A DNA stretch of 64,000 nt from Flammeovirgaceae bacterium 311 (GCA_000597885.1 CP004371.1:4108501-4172500), one strand, 5' to 3'. Shown: positions 10,101-18,379, counted from the stretch's first letter. Program-made: numbers and translations. Notes: generated by a model from the letters alone, not told the origin.

Positions 10101-10718
10101 GCTGGAGTGTTCTTTGGCTAGTTTTTCTTTGTCCAGCAGGCCCGGGTTTTTAATATACGCATACAGCTCTTTCGCCAAAATCTCAGGGCTGGCTATATAA
10201 TCGGGGCTGTCGGAGGTAATGGCTATTGTGGGCATGCTGTCGAAGCTGGCCGATTGCGGACTTTGCACCATCACCACCCCGCCGCGCGATTTAATGATCT
10301 GTACGCCACGAGCGCCATCAGAACCAGTGCCGGAGAGCACAATGCCAATAGATCTTTCGCCATAGGTCATGGCCATGGCCTCAAAAAATACATCCATGGC
10401 CAGGTTGATCACCTTCTGGATCGGACGCTCTTCCGGGATAATACTGGAATCGCGCAGCCTCAGTTGTTTTTTTTCAGGGATCACATACACATGCCCTGGT
10501 TCAACGGCTGTTTCTTCAGTGACTTTGGTCACCGGCATGCTGGTGTAATCTTCCAGTATTTTGTGCAGGTTGCTTTCGTAGTGGGGCGATAGGTGCTGTA
10601 TCACCACAAAAACAGCGGGAGGATGATCGGGCAGGGCCCGGAAAAACTGCTTAAGCGCATCAATGCCGCCTGCCGAGGCACCAATTCCAACTATATATGT
10701 CTCTTTACTGTTTGTCAT
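7098..10718 (-). CDS. CheB-CheR-PAS-histidine kinase fusion protein
   Basis: Giant cytosolic sensor of 1206 aa. Domains in order: CheB methylesterase (catalytic Ser15 in GIGASAGG, about 5-190); CheR all-alpha and SAM methyltransferase domains (about 210-490, RIWTVACSSGEEAYSLA); a coiled coil of repeated NEELQS hexads (about 670-720, also seen as a DNA-level repeat); PAS domains (about 730-960); and HisKA with phospho-His995 (IAHDLRTP). A HATPase follows with N, G1 and G2 boxes (LISNAIKY, DNGQGFD, GMGVGLYI). ATG 10718 is chosen because the 11 upstream in-frame residues are not family-like. No MCP receptor or CheA is nearby, so a role outside classical chemotaxis is likely. Confidence 0.92.
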   Translation of the reverse strand: MTNSKETYIVGIGASAGGIDALKQFFRALPDHPPAVFVVIQHLSPHYESNLHKILEDYTSMPVTKVTEETAVEPGHVYVIPEKKQLRLRDSSIIPEERPIQKVINLAMDVFFEAMAMTYGERSIGIVLSGTGSDGARGVQIIKSRGGVVMVQSPQSASFDSMPTIAITSDSPDYIASPEILAKELYAYIKNPGLLDKEKLAKEHSSQRDILQDIILDVSSYSGINFRGYKLGTIIRRVEKRIKVSHLSDLQEYEYFLRHNPKEMQQLYYDLLIGVTRFFRDPEVFKSLEETVIPQICQNSRGLEPIRIWTVACSSGEEAYSLAILFDEYMNRHNLNLEYKIFATDIDQRAIEIASAGRYSAAIEEDVSPERLNRYFNKLGEYYEVKKDIRRQIIFSRHNLIGDPPFIRQDLITCRNLFIYLLDELQNKVLQTFNYSLKSEGYLLLGATESVNEQENLFQTLDVRNKIFRNKVSGNLRPHRPTAYQLSEPQHHLHNMQIYRNWAHTTTPHEQYADMLVECFAPPALVINQQEDVLYTAGNLQRYLHFPNKRVNLSIYSMLRGKLILVFRNALRQLANGGNDIIFKDCQVESENKQTLLVDLKFSILENSRPEPVERLYLVEFWEIEAAAAQATPSRVIEQDSYSKTEIENLEQELKVARRQLRITTDELETINEEMQSANEELQSANEELQSTNEELQSSNEELQTVNVELKNKIDVVTVLHDDINNLFNSTQLAAIFLDSSTNIRKFTPPAKHYFNLRETDVGRPIGHYSYNFIHPNIIEDVEKVLEQFLPVEREVEHNDGSFSIMRILPYKTESRQVKGVVITFTDITELKLSNNKLLKLTEEVLANERHLKSLLDHTPDFIVRYDRQLRYSFVNKALLEASGLGYKDFIGRERVGLKMLKEDKETRQLMQEVLEKREVRDYYYTYPLANGQEKHFYVKLVPEFSEEEPTVISILSVSTDITDLKMAEQKLLNKNKILSKIYDRMDNFVHAIAHDLRTPMVNLKMLADLFKISQQEEEREEYVRLIGNSVNKLDNTLNGLIKIIEVANDSDVNYREIAFEDALRNVLQEFKGALREYEVQLETHFEDCSTITYADVYLNSILQNLISNAIKYRHPQRTPHIILRTTCSPEYVILTIADNGQGFDMEAVQNSLFKPFKRFHEQASGMGVGLYIIKHMVERNGGRIDVESRLHEGTKFTLYLKPYDQ

Positions 10719-10875
10719 GATAAAGCCTGCGCCCAAGGAGCGCCATTGCATTGCTGTTGAGCTGTATAAACACTACTTTACAAGACTGGATGAAGTACAG
10801 AACTGATAACCACAAGCGGCTGCTCTGGAAAAAAATCTCGAAAGTAATTTTAGGGGAGGAATTAATCAGGCGTTT

Positions 10876-10954
10876 AAATAAATCTACCCAAATAAATCTA
10901 CCCAAATAAATCTACCCAAATAAATCTACCCAAATAAATCTACCCAAATAAACC
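10876..10954. repeat. 14-bp tandem repeat, five full copies plus a partial
   Basis: The unit AAATAAATCTACCC is repeated exactly at 10876, 10890, 10904, 10918 and 10932, followed by AAATAAACC at 10946-10954. It lies in the 376-bp spacer between the divergent kinase fusion gene and the DUF6155-like gene. Identical copies imply recent slippage and likely length variation between strains. I see nothing else in this spacer. Confidence 0.97.
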
Positions 10955-11094
10955 TTTCCGTTACTAAAGGAGAAACTGCAGCGCTATATTCAGGTCTTAC
11001 CAGCAGAAAATCAGTTTCGGGTATCCAGAGCATCATAGAACAAACCGGCAGTTCCGCAGAGAAAAAGGCTGGAGATTTATTATTTAGTATCATT

Positions 11095-11661
11095 ATGGCC
11101 ATAGGAGTGCGGGAGGTAAAAAAGCACCTCCAGGAGATGAGCGAGGAAGAATTACAGGAAGAGCTGCTGAAGCTCTACAAGAAATTTCCCATCGTAAAAG
11201 AATACTACCAACAGGAGCTGAGCCAGGATGGCGGCGGGTTGATAGGCGATTACAAGAAAAAAATCCGGCAGCATTATTTCCCTACGGGCCGTAGTGTAAA
11301 ACGCCCGCGGGCTGCCAAAACCCGGGAGCTGCTCTCCCGCTTTCGCAAGCTTAGCCCTTTTCCCTACGATGTAGCCGACCTGCTCCTGTACCAGTCCGAA
11401 ACTATGGTGGAGTTTTCTGCCTCCAAGGGTACCAGTGGCAACAGGGGCTACATCAGCGGAGGTTTTAATTCTACCCTCATCAGCCGCTACAAAGAAGCCC
11501 TGCAGCTTATTGTGGCCGAAGGCCTGCAGCAGGACTTTATGCCCCGCCTGCAGCAGCTTTTGAAAGACGCGCGTTTTATGCGCTGGGGCACCTACGACGG
11601 GCTGCTGGAGCTGTATATTCAGCATATAAACAAGCGGCCGGAAGTGATAGGGGTTGAGTAA
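11095..11661 (+). CDS. DUF6155-like protein
   Basis: 188-aa soluble protein of unknown function. It opens with a charged helical stretch (EVKKHLQEMSEEELQEELLKLYKKFPIV in parts) and continues through KIRQHYFPTG, FPYDVADLLLYQSE and a C-terminal GTYDGLLELY. I believe this pattern (short leader, LYKKFP, KKKI..YFP, DV.DLLLY) matches DUF6155, but this is from memory. No catalytic motif is visible. It stands alone after the tandem repeat array. Confidence 0.75.
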   Translation: MAIGVREVKKHLQEMSEEELQEELLKLYKKFPIVKEYYQQELSQDGGGLIGDYKKKIRQHYFPTGRSVKRPRAAKTRELLSRFRKLSPFPYDVADLLLYQSETMVEFSASKGTSGNRGYISGGFNSTLISRYKEALQLIVAEGLQQDFMPRLQQLLKDARFMRWGTYDGLLELYIQHINKRPEVIGVE

Positions 11662-11678
11662 TATGCCTGATTAATAAT

Positions 11679-11857
11679 CGTCATTGCGAGGCACGAAGCA
11701 ATCTGTTAGCTGTTATAGTGAGACATTTTATTATCAGCTATATCTACTATTTCAATAAAGCCGCTGTTAAGCTTCTGCCGGGTGTTTTGATGATGAAACC
11801 AGTAAAAGCTAGCTTTCTGGGCATTGCTGACAGATTGCTTCGTGCCTCGCAATGACG
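11679..11857. mobile_element. 179-bp element with 28-bp perfect inverted termini (MITE-like)
   Basis: Arms at 11679-11706 (starting CGTCATTGCGAGGCACG) and 11830-11857 are exact reverse complements. The 123-nt interior is AT-rich and non-coding. Similar 'CGTCATTGCGAGG...GAAGCAATC' repeats recur in many bacterial genomes as dispersed palindromic elements. No clear target-site duplication flanks it. It lies downstream of the DUF6155-like gene and may also act as a transcript-ending hairpin. Most of the 314-bp intergenic region here is this element. Confidence 0.7.
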
Positions 11858-11975
11858 GGGTGGGCAGGTGCGCAATTGCCCGCAATCACTGTTCAGTTAA
11901 TGTTCTTCGGCCAGCACATTAACCTCAGTAAAATCAACCATATCAGCTCAGCTCCCTCACCAAATCACAAATCTC

Positions 11976-12746
11976 CTAAACCGCCAGCAGCAGCATGCCA
12001 TCCCAAAGGGTGTAGCGGGCCTCAAGGGCTTTTTTAGCAGCAACTTCGGCTTCCTGCCATTTCTGCTCATCTTCTCCACAGAGCTCGTTCATTACTGCTT
12101 CTAAGCGTTGCTTCTGTTCCTTTTCGTTCACCTTGGTGTGGCGCATCAGGTAATCGCGGTAAAGGGCAAGGTCTTTCTGATGAAAGTTCAGCAGGTATTT
12201 GTCCAGGCGGTGCAGCAGTTCAGAAACCACATCTTCGCGGCCCAGAAAATAAGCAGCAGCTAATTCATGGGGTTTGCTGTTGTTGCAGATCTCCCAGTTA
12301 AGGCGCAGGTAATTCTTGATGCTCTCCGGCATACGAATTTTTTCCAGTGCTTTTTCCAGGTCTTTTTCTTCCTGCATCAGGACCAGGAAACGATCAATCA
12401 TATAAGTTTTTGCCCCGGCCTGTTGCATAGCCTTGCGGTACAGCTCAAAATGGCTGATGTAGCCGCCGTTCCCATCACTGTCGCTTTCTTCTTCTACCAG
12501 CATTTCGTTGATAATACGGTTGCTAACAGGATCCTGGCTGGGAATCCAGAACTTATTGGTGCTGGAGATGGCATTTTCCAGGGCCTTTAGCTGTGAAAGA
12601 TTATCCCATACGGCAAATATATGGTGCTCCATAAATTCGCGCAGGTCGTCCAGTGTCTCAAGTTGTACATATATTTCATGCGCCAGCAGGCGTACACGCA
12701 TTGGTTTTAGTGAATCCCTTACCGCCTCTATCCTCGATGATTCCAT
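11976..12746 (-). CDS. DUF3050 family protein (heme-oxygenase-like fold)
   Basis: 256-aa protein matching the DUF3050 signature: FMEHHIFAVWDNLSQLKAL, an INEMLVEEESD segment, SHFELYRKAM and GAKTYMIDRF. The family is predicted to adopt a heme-oxygenase-like all-helical fold with conserved Glu/His that could bind metal. No reaction is established. Monocistronic. Confidence 0.82.
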   Translation of the reverse strand: MESSRIEAVRDSLKPMRVRLLAHEIYVQLETLDDLREFMEHHIFAVWDNLSQLKALENAISSTNKFWIPSQDPVSNRIINEMLVEEESDSDGNGGYISHFELYRKAMQQAGAKTYMIDRFLVLMQEEKDLEKALEKIRMPESIKNYLRLNWEICNNSKPHELAAAYFLGREDVVSELLHRLDKYLLNFHQKDLALYRDYLMRHTKVNEKEQKQRLEAVMNELCGEDEQKWQEAEVAAKKALEARYTLWDGMLLLAV

Positions 12747-12885
12747 GGCTCTTTATAGTTAAAAAATCTGATTTATTACTATATATAGCTACGGCTTGTT
12801 GAAGAATTGGGTTTTGATTCTTTGACATAAGTGGTGGTTATTAAGTGGCTCGTGGTGAGTGCCTGCCACTAAGCCTACCTCACAG

Positions 12886-14685
12886 TCACTCTTCTTCCTG
12901 CAGCTGCAGGCGTACCAGGTTGGCATAGGTGCCTTCGGTTTGATGCAGCAGCTCTTCGTGGGTGCCGCTTTCTACAATTTGGCCGCCACTGATCACATAA
13001 ATACGATCTGCTTTGCGAATGGTAGCCAGCCGATGTGCAATGATGATGGTGGTACGTCCGTGCATAAGCTCATCAAGAGCGGTTTGTACCAGGTGCTCAC
13101 TTTCGGCATCGAGCGATGAGGTGGCTTCGTCCAGGATCAGGATTTTAGGATCTTTCAGAATAGCGCGGGCAATGGCAATACGTTGCCGCTGACCTCCGCT
13201 AAGCTTTACGCCACGCTCGCCTACTAGGGTACTAAAGCCTTCGGGGAAGTTTTCGATAAATTGCAGTGCATTGGCTTTGCGGGCTGCCTCGCGTATTTCT
13301 GCTTCTGTAGCATTGGGGCGTCCATAAGCTATATTTTCACGGATGCTGCCCCCGAACAGGATAACCTCCTGGGGCACAATGCCCAGGTTTGCCCGGTAAG
13401 CACTAAGATCATAGGTATTGATGTTCTGGCCGTCTACCAGAATTTGCCCCTGCTCCGGCTCATAAAAACGCAGCAGCAGCTGCACAATTGTAGATTTGCC
13501 GGCACCGCTATGGCCCACCAGCGCCACCTTATCGCCGCTGCCAATGCGCAGGCGGAGGTTCTGCAGTACTTCTGTCTCGGGGCGGGTGGGGTAGGAGAAG
13601 CCAATGTTCCGGTACTCAATGCTGCCGCTGATTGGCAGGCGTTGTATGGGTTCTTCCAGGGTCATTTCGCCAGGCATTGCAATAATTTGTAGCACCCGTT
13701 CTGAGGCGCCAATGGCTTTTTGCAGCTGCCCGTATAAATCGCCCAGCCCGGCAATGGAGCCACCAATAAACATCATGTACATGATAAAGGCCAGCAGGTC
13801 CCCTACCTGCATTTCTCCGCTTTGTACCAGCAGGGCACCGTACCACACCACGGCCACCATACCGCCAAAGAGTATGCTGATGATGAATGAAATAAAGGCA
13901 CCCCTGTAACCAGCCGCCTTCAGGGCTGTTGCCACCACCCGGTTAAGGGCAGTGCTGTAGCGTTGTGTTTCGTAGCGCTCGCTGGTAAAGGCTTTCACCA
14001 TGCTGATGGACTGCAGGGTTTCTTCTACCACTATGTTGGCTGTGGCAAGCTCATCCTGTATCTGTTTGCTAAGCCTCCTGATAAAATTACCAAACAGCAT
14101 GCCCAGCACCACGATGATCGGGAAGGTGGCCAGCATAAAGAGGGCCAGCTTGGGTGTAAAGTAGAAGATAATGCTGGTACCTACGGTTAAGGTGAGCACC
14201 TGGCGAACAAACTCTGCCAGCGTTACGGTAAAGGTATCCTGTAATTGCGATACATCGGAGGTAATACGGCTTAGCAGTTCTCCGGTGCGCTGGCTGTCGT
14301 AAAAGCTCATGGGCAGGCTTACAAAGCGGCCATAGAGGCTGCGCCTGAGATCGGCCATACTCCGCTCGCTTACCTGTGCAAAAAAGTATACCCGCAGAAA
14401 TGAAAATACGGCCTGTATCAGCAGAATGCCAAGCAGCAGCAAAGCGATCTGGTTAACACCCCTGATATACCACTCATCTGTACCTGTGGCGGCATCAATA
14501 AGGCGGGCTGCTACATAGGGAAAGGTTAATAAACCCAGGCTCGATAAGGCCAGGGCGGTAATGCCTGCAGCAAAAAGCCAGCGATAAGGCATGATGTAAT
14601 GAAAAATGCCTGCCAGCTTGCCAAGGTTTTCCTTGCTTAGCTTACGTTTCTCTTCGGGTTTTAGGGGGTCCCGTCTCTTTGCCAT
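12886..14685 (-). CDS. ABC exporter, fused permease and ATPase (MsbA-like)
   Basis: Homodimeric half-exporter of 599 aa. It has an N-terminal six-helix transmembrane domain (about 30-325) and an ABC ATPase (about 350-595). Walker A GHSGAGKST is at 391-399, the Q-loop around VPQE, signature LSGGQ at 495-499, Walker B ILILDE at 515-520 and the switch His at 551 (IIAHRL). Closest in style to MsbA/multidrug/lipid flippases. Without partner genes the cargo is unknown. Confidence 0.93.
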   Translation of the reverse strand: MAKRRDPLKPEEKRKLSKENLGKLAGIFHYIMPYRWLFAAGITALALSSLGLLTFPYVAARLIDAATGTDEWYIRGVNQIALLLLGILLIQAVFSFLRVYFFAQVSERSMADLRRSLYGRFVSLPMSFYDSQRTGELLSRITSDVSQLQDTFTVTLAEFVRQVLTLTVGTSIIFYFTPKLALFMLATFPIIVVLGMLFGNFIRRLSKQIQDELATANIVVEETLQSISMVKAFTSERYETQRYSTALNRVVATALKAAGYRGAFISFIISILFGGMVAVVWYGALLVQSGEMQVGDLLAFIMYMMFIGGSIAGLGDLYGQLQKAIGASERVLQIIAMPGEMTLEEPIQRLPISGSIEYRNIGFSYPTRPETEVLQNLRLRIGSGDKVALVGHSGAGKSTIVQLLLRFYEPEQGQILVDGQNINTYDLSAYRANLGIVPQEVILFGGSIRENIAYGRPNATEAEIREAARKANALQFIENFPEGFSTLVGERGVKLSGGQRQRIAIARAILKDPKILILDEATSSLDAESEHLVQTALDELMHGRTTIIIAHRLATIRKADRIYVISGGQIVESGTHEELLHQTEGTYANLVRLQLQEEE

Positions 14686-14923
14686 ACTTTACCAATAACA
14701 GCTAAAAATAGAAGTAGGTTGCATAGAAGCCGGGAGTGGGTGTTTTACTGGCCAAAAAATAATCCAGGGTTCAGGCTTTTGCCGGAAAGTCAGAAGCTGC
14801 TATTGCTTTGGTGCTTTGCATGGCCGGACTGTACCAGCATCAGAATAAGGTGCCGGTGTTGAGCCAGACCAGCTTTGTGTAGCTGTTTTTCTTTAGCCTG
14901 GTGTTGGTATAAGTAGCAGAAAA

Positions 14924-15277
14924 TTAGCGGCTGAAAAGCCTGCCAATGCGCCTGGCCAGCTTCTTTTCCTTCTCCCAGAAGAAGGAGAACTGCCCCAGCA
15001 AAAAGCCATAAGCGAGCAGCATAATCTGGTAAAAAGGCATTACGAATAAAAGATAGGCAACAGTTTTAAGCCAGAAGGGGGTTGCTTCATCAAAGCCTAA
15101 GCCTGCAAATAAAAATTTACGGATAAATACAACAGTAGAGCCGGTAAGAGTAAAAACAGCCAATACTGCAACTACCTGCACCATGCTTTGCAAGCCCCAC
15201 TTATCCTTCAGTTTATATAGAAAGCCACTCTTGGCAGTAAGCGCCTGTGTGGTTTCGGGTTTTTCAAGTGTTTTCAA
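14924..15277 (-). CDS. Small membrane protein, DUF6787-like
   Basis: 117 aa with two predicted membrane helices (about 31-53 and 70-92) and a basic C-terminal tail (EKEKKLARRIGRLF). It resembles short Bacteroidota proteins I know as DUF6787, with the helix after WGL..M and the GQFxFFWEKEK ending. Function unknown. Confidence 0.7.
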   Translation of the reverse strand: MKTLEKPETTQALTAKSGFLYKLKDKWGLQSMVQVVAVLAVFTLTGSTVVFIRKFLFAGLGFDEATPFWLKTVAYLLFVMPFYQIMLLAYGFLLGQFSFFWEKEKKLARRIGRLFSR

Positions 15278-15300
15278 ACCTTCTCTTACTGATCTGTTTA

Positions 15301-15308
15301 CAAAGGTA
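15301..15308 (-). promoter_or_regulatory. Putative -7 element of the DUF6787-like gene
   Basis: On the minus strand this reads TACCTTTG, an exact TAnnTTTG match, about 24 nt before the start codon. No clear -33 TTTG is seen at the right distance, so it is weakly supported. Confidence 0.35.
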
Positions 15309-15418
15309 CAATTGTTTTTGTAATAGAGGCTAACCGGAGCCGCCAGATGTTGAAAAACTTAAATCTTGGCAGTACATTTAAGCCTCAACCAGCCTGTGAA
15401 CATTTTTAGCAGCCTCTT

Positions 15419-16351
15419 ATGGAAGACAAATTTATAGTCAATAAAATTCTGGTAAGCCTCGATCTTTCTCAGATGGATGAGGTACTGATTCGCTTTTCGT
15501 GCTACACCGCACGTATGATGAATAGCGATAAGGTGTATTTTATGCACATATCCACCAATCTGGATATGCCAAAAGAGCTGCGGGAAAAATGGGGGAATAT
15601 CCTGGCTCCGGTAGATGAAAATATAATGCATGGTGTAAAGCAACAGGTAAATAGCTTATTTGAGCCCCTCACAGGCTGCGAAACTATTGTAGAAGTACAT
15701 GAAGGGAACCCTACTGATAAATTGATTAAGCTTGCCCAGCAAAAAGATGTAGACCTGCTGCTGCTTGGGCATAAAAATGGGATGAAGGGGAGCGGTGCCA
15801 TTCCCATGAAAGTAGTGAAAGCTGCCAACCGGTCTGTGCTGCTGGTGCCTGAAGTGTTACCCCGAAAAATGGATAAAATTTTAGTGCCAGTTGATTTTTC
15901 AGAACATTCCCTGCAGGCACTCAGGCAAGCGCTAAAGGTTCAGGAAAACTCACAAATTCCGCTTGAGGTTAAATGCCAGCATGTATATGATCTGCCTACA
16001 GGCTGGCATACTACCGGTAAAAGTATGGAAGAGTTTGCCGGCATTATGTTGCAGCATGCTCAAAATAATTACCAGAAGTTCATTAAGAAGCTTCCGGAGC
16101 ATTATCATAGTATTCCCTGTGTATTTACCCTTGATGATAACCATGACCCGGTCAAGGAGATTTTTGACCAGGCTGTTCAGGAGCAGGCCGATTTGATTGT
16201 GATAGGATCAAGAGGCAAAACCGCTGCTGCCGCTGCACTGATGGGCAGCGTGGCCGAGCGCCTGGCAGAATGTAATAAGAGCATTCCTTTGCTGATCGTG
16301 AAAAACAAGAATGAGAATATAGGATTTCTGCAGGCCCTGTTCAGAATATAG
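15419..16351 (+). CDS. Universal stress protein, tandem UspA domains
   Basis: 310-aa cytosolic stress protein of two UspA folds (about 7-145 and 150-300). The second domain keeps an ATP-binding loop (VIGSRGKTAAAAALMGSVAERL), whereas the first is degenerate (LLGHKNGMKGSGAIPMKVV). Thus probably only the C-terminal half binds nucleotide. Divergent from the DUF6787-like gene. Confidence 0.9.
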   Translation: MEDKFIVNKILVSLDLSQMDEVLIRFSCYTARMMNSDKVYFMHISTNLDMPKELREKWGNILAPVDENIMHGVKQQVNSLFEPLTGCETIVEVHEGNPTDKLIKLAQQKDVDLLLLGHKNGMKGSGAIPMKVVKAANRSVLLVPEVLPRKMDKILVPVDFSEHSLQALRQALKVQENSQIPLEVKCQHVYDLPTGWHTTGKSMEEFAGIMLQHAQNNYQKFIKKLPEHYHSIPCVFTLDDNHDPVKEIFDQAVQEQADLIVIGSRGKTAAAAALMGSVAERLAECNKSIPLLIVKNKNENIGFLQALFRI

Positions 16352-16382
16352 CTGCCTGCAGCTGCAACTTTCTTTCAATACC

Positions 16383-16874
16383 TTAATTCTTTTTTTCTCC
16401 GCAGCCATCCAGCAGCTGGCCTTTTAGCCAAACCGTAGCGGTGTAGGCATAGTCATGGTCGCTCATACCATCAGAGCAGGGCGTGTTGCCCCTGCGTAGA
16501 AGTACCCAGCCCTGATTGCCCAGCTGGTAAAGCTGTGCCCAGTCGTCGGTGCGGCCGGCAGCTCTTTTGGGGCTGTTATACGGAAAGCTGAGCGAGTCTC
16601 CTTCCATAGAACGGTAAGTAAGGTAGGTACTCCCGATATTCAGGCTCCAGAAAGGTTCGGTTCCGCTTATACGATAATATAATTCATTTTGCTCATTGGA
16701 GCTGCTGCTGGCTTCTTCACTACTGGTATCGGGTAGCGTAGGAGGCTCAGGTACCGGATCGGTAGCTTCGCGTGGCGGCAGGGTGTCGGTGTTCTCCCGC
16801 TCTGCCGGAGATGTTCTGTTGTCGCAGGCACATGCCAGGTACAGAGCCAGGCATAAGATTAGCAGCTGTTTCAT
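16383..16874 (-). CDS. COG3650-like lipoprotein
   Basis: About 163 aa. A hydrophobic leader (MKQLLILCLALYLACAC) ends in cysteines compatible with lipidation. A low-complexity Pro/Ser/Glu linker follows, then a C-terminal domain with GTEPFWSLNI, CSDGMSDHDYAY and a final GC. That set is the signature of the COG3650 family of envelope proteins of unknown function. ATG 16874 is preferred over 16916 because it starts the signal peptide. It runs divergently from the EF-hand lipoprotein genes. Confidence 0.8.
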   Translation of the reverse strand: MKQLLILCLALYLACACDNRTSPAERENTDTLPPREATDPVPEPPTLPDTSSEEASSSSNEQNELYYRISGTEPFWSLNIGSTYLTYRSMEGDSLSFPYNSPKRAAGRTDDWAQLYQLGNQGWVLLRRGNTPCSDGMSDHDYAYTATVWLKGQLLDGCGEKKN

Positions 16875-17020
16875 GCCTGTATAACCCCTTAGCAGATAAT
16901 TGGTTGCCTGCCTCATATACTCCTGCCGGCAGGGGTGTTCTTATGCCTGCCTGACAAACATAATAGATTGGGAGAGGGTTGTCTTTAGAACAGTTATGTT
17001 TCACCAATTCATTATTAACT

Positions 17021-17431
17021 ATGAAAAAGACTACACAATATTTTTTAGCAGTGCTGGCAGTTGTACTGCTTAGCTTTACTACCTGCACAAGTTCAACTGA
17101 TGATGACCGGGCCTATGGTGACTGGGACGAAGACAGAAGTACTACCCTGGATGACCGGGAGTTTAGCAACGCATGGGGTGGGTCTGAGTATTATGGCCGC
17201 TGGGACACGAATGATGATGGCTTTGTGGACGAGGCCGAGTGGAGGGCCGGCAGGGACAGAAACATGCAGGGCTATAATGGTGCCTATAGTGACTGGGATA
17301 ACGATGCTGATAACAGGCTTAACGAAGATGAATTCCGGGAAGGCATCTATGGCTATTACGACAGGGATGGTGACCGGATGATCAATGAAGAGGAGTACAA
17401 CGACTGGTATGGCCAAAGGCAGGAGCCTTGA
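17021..17431 (+). CDS. EF-hand lipoprotein, copy 1
   Basis: 136 aa. Lipoprotein signal MKKTTQYFLAVLAVVLLSFTTC, then four EF-hand-like Ca-binding loops: DWDEDRSTTLDDREF, RWDTNDDGFVDEAEW, DWDNDADNRLNEDEF and YYDRDGDRMINEEEY. The protein is very acidic and aromatic. ATG 17021 is chosen because it opens the signal peptide; an upstream ATG at 16979 does not. Tandem paralogue of the next gene, so likely an envelope-anchored calcium-binding protein; the partner is unknown. Confidence 0.85.
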   Translation: MKKTTQYFLAVLAVVLLSFTTCTSSTDDDRAYGDWDEDRSTTLDDREFSNAWGGSEYYGRWDTNDDGFVDEAEWRAGRDRNMQGYNGAYSDWDNDADNRLNEDEFREGIYGYYDRDGDRMINEEEYNDWYGQRQEP

Positions 17432-17503
17432 TCATAAACAGACTGGTATCCTGTAGTCAGTAATGCTGCCGGATCGCTATGGCTGTTCAATATTTTATCA
17501 GAG

Positions 17504-17531
17504 AACCAGTTCCGAGGGGGCTGGTTTTTTG
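17504..17531 (+). terminator. Rho-independent terminator after EF-hand gene 1
   Basis: AACCAG (17504-17509), an 11-nt loop, CTGGTT (17521-17526), then a T run to 17530. Short stem, moderate support. Confidence 0.5.
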
Positions 17532-17689
17532 TATGTCAGGATAAATCGGATTATCAGGTGCTTAAAGCAAATTTTCTGCTGGTGCTGATCTTTAAAAAGA
17601 AGTAGTTCGTGAGTTGCAGGCCCGGGAGTTAAACATACCTTCTTTAGTCTGGTTACTTCTTAAACTGCATTTTTCAAACATCATAAGTT

Positions 17690-18124
17690 ATGAGAACAAA
17701 GAATACCTCTATATCAGGCATTTTCATTTTTGTTTTGATTGTGGCGGGCCTATCTGCCTGCAAAGCTTCTGAAGAAGAAAGTTATGGCCGCTGGGATGCA
17801 GATGCCAATACCATGATGGATAGAGATGAATTTGGTGCAGCCTGGACTGAAGCTAATTACTATGGCCGCTGGGATGCTAATCGGGATAATTATATTGATG
17901 AGAGTGAATGGAATGCAGGGCGTAATGCTTATATGCGTGATGTAGATACTGCTCAGATTGGTGCATACAGCGATTGGGATGCTGATGGAGATGGCAGGCT
18001 TGATGAAAATGAATTCAGGGACAGAACTTTCGATGTTTACGATACTGACAGAGATGGTGGTATCACTGAAAACGAATATAACACATGGTGGGGAGGTTTT
18101 AACCGTACCGCAGGGGGAATGTAA
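17690..18124 (+). CDS. EF-hand lipoprotein, copy 2
   Basis: 144-aa paralogue of the preceding gene. Lipobox LSAC follows a hydrophobic leader. Four EF-hand loops (RWDADANTMMDRDEF, RWDANRDNYIDESEW, DWDADGDGRLDENEF, VYDTDRDGGITENEY) lie at nearly the same spacing as in copy 1. The shared YGRWD and AYSDWD phrases between copies indicate tandem duplication. Several loop positions differ, so Ca affinity may differ. Ends at a good terminator. Confidence 0.85.
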   Translation: MRTKNTSISGIFIFVLIVAGLSACKASEEESYGRWDADANTMMDRDEFGAAWTEANYYGRWDANRDNYIDESEWNAGRNAYMRDVDTAQIGAYSDWDADGDGRLDENEFRDRTFDVYDTDRDGGITENEYNTWWGGFNRTAGGM

Positions 18125-18158
18125 TTATTGTAACAGCCAGCAGGTATAAAATTTTTGA

Positions 18159-18185
18159 AGCCAGTCTTATCCGACTGGCTTTTCT
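18159..18185 (+). terminator. Rho-independent terminator after EF-hand gene 2
   Basis: AGCCAGTC (18159-18166), loop TTATCC, GACTGGCT (18173-18180), then TTTCT. Perfect 8-bp stem. Confidence 0.8.
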
Positions 18186-18379
18186 ATTTAATAGCCTTTG
18201 TAACTCAAAATTATTAGCCCCTGAATACCCCTGCTTTACTGCACGCGGATTTTGTAGAATAGGAGAGCGCTTTAGCGCAGGCTGTAATGAGCTTGTTGAA
18301 ATGCCTGGTGGTTAACGGGCATAAATAGTCAAAGCACAGGCAGTAGCTGGAAACTGAAATTTTATTTAGGCACTACAGC

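Noticed and set aside
10705-10905. Minus-strand open frame running through the 14-bp repeats
   Set aside because: The repeats themselves create the frame (NLFKRL-type low-information sequence); no family match.
10876-10954. CRISPR array
   Set aside because: The unit is 14 bp with no spacers and no cas genes; simple tandem repeat.
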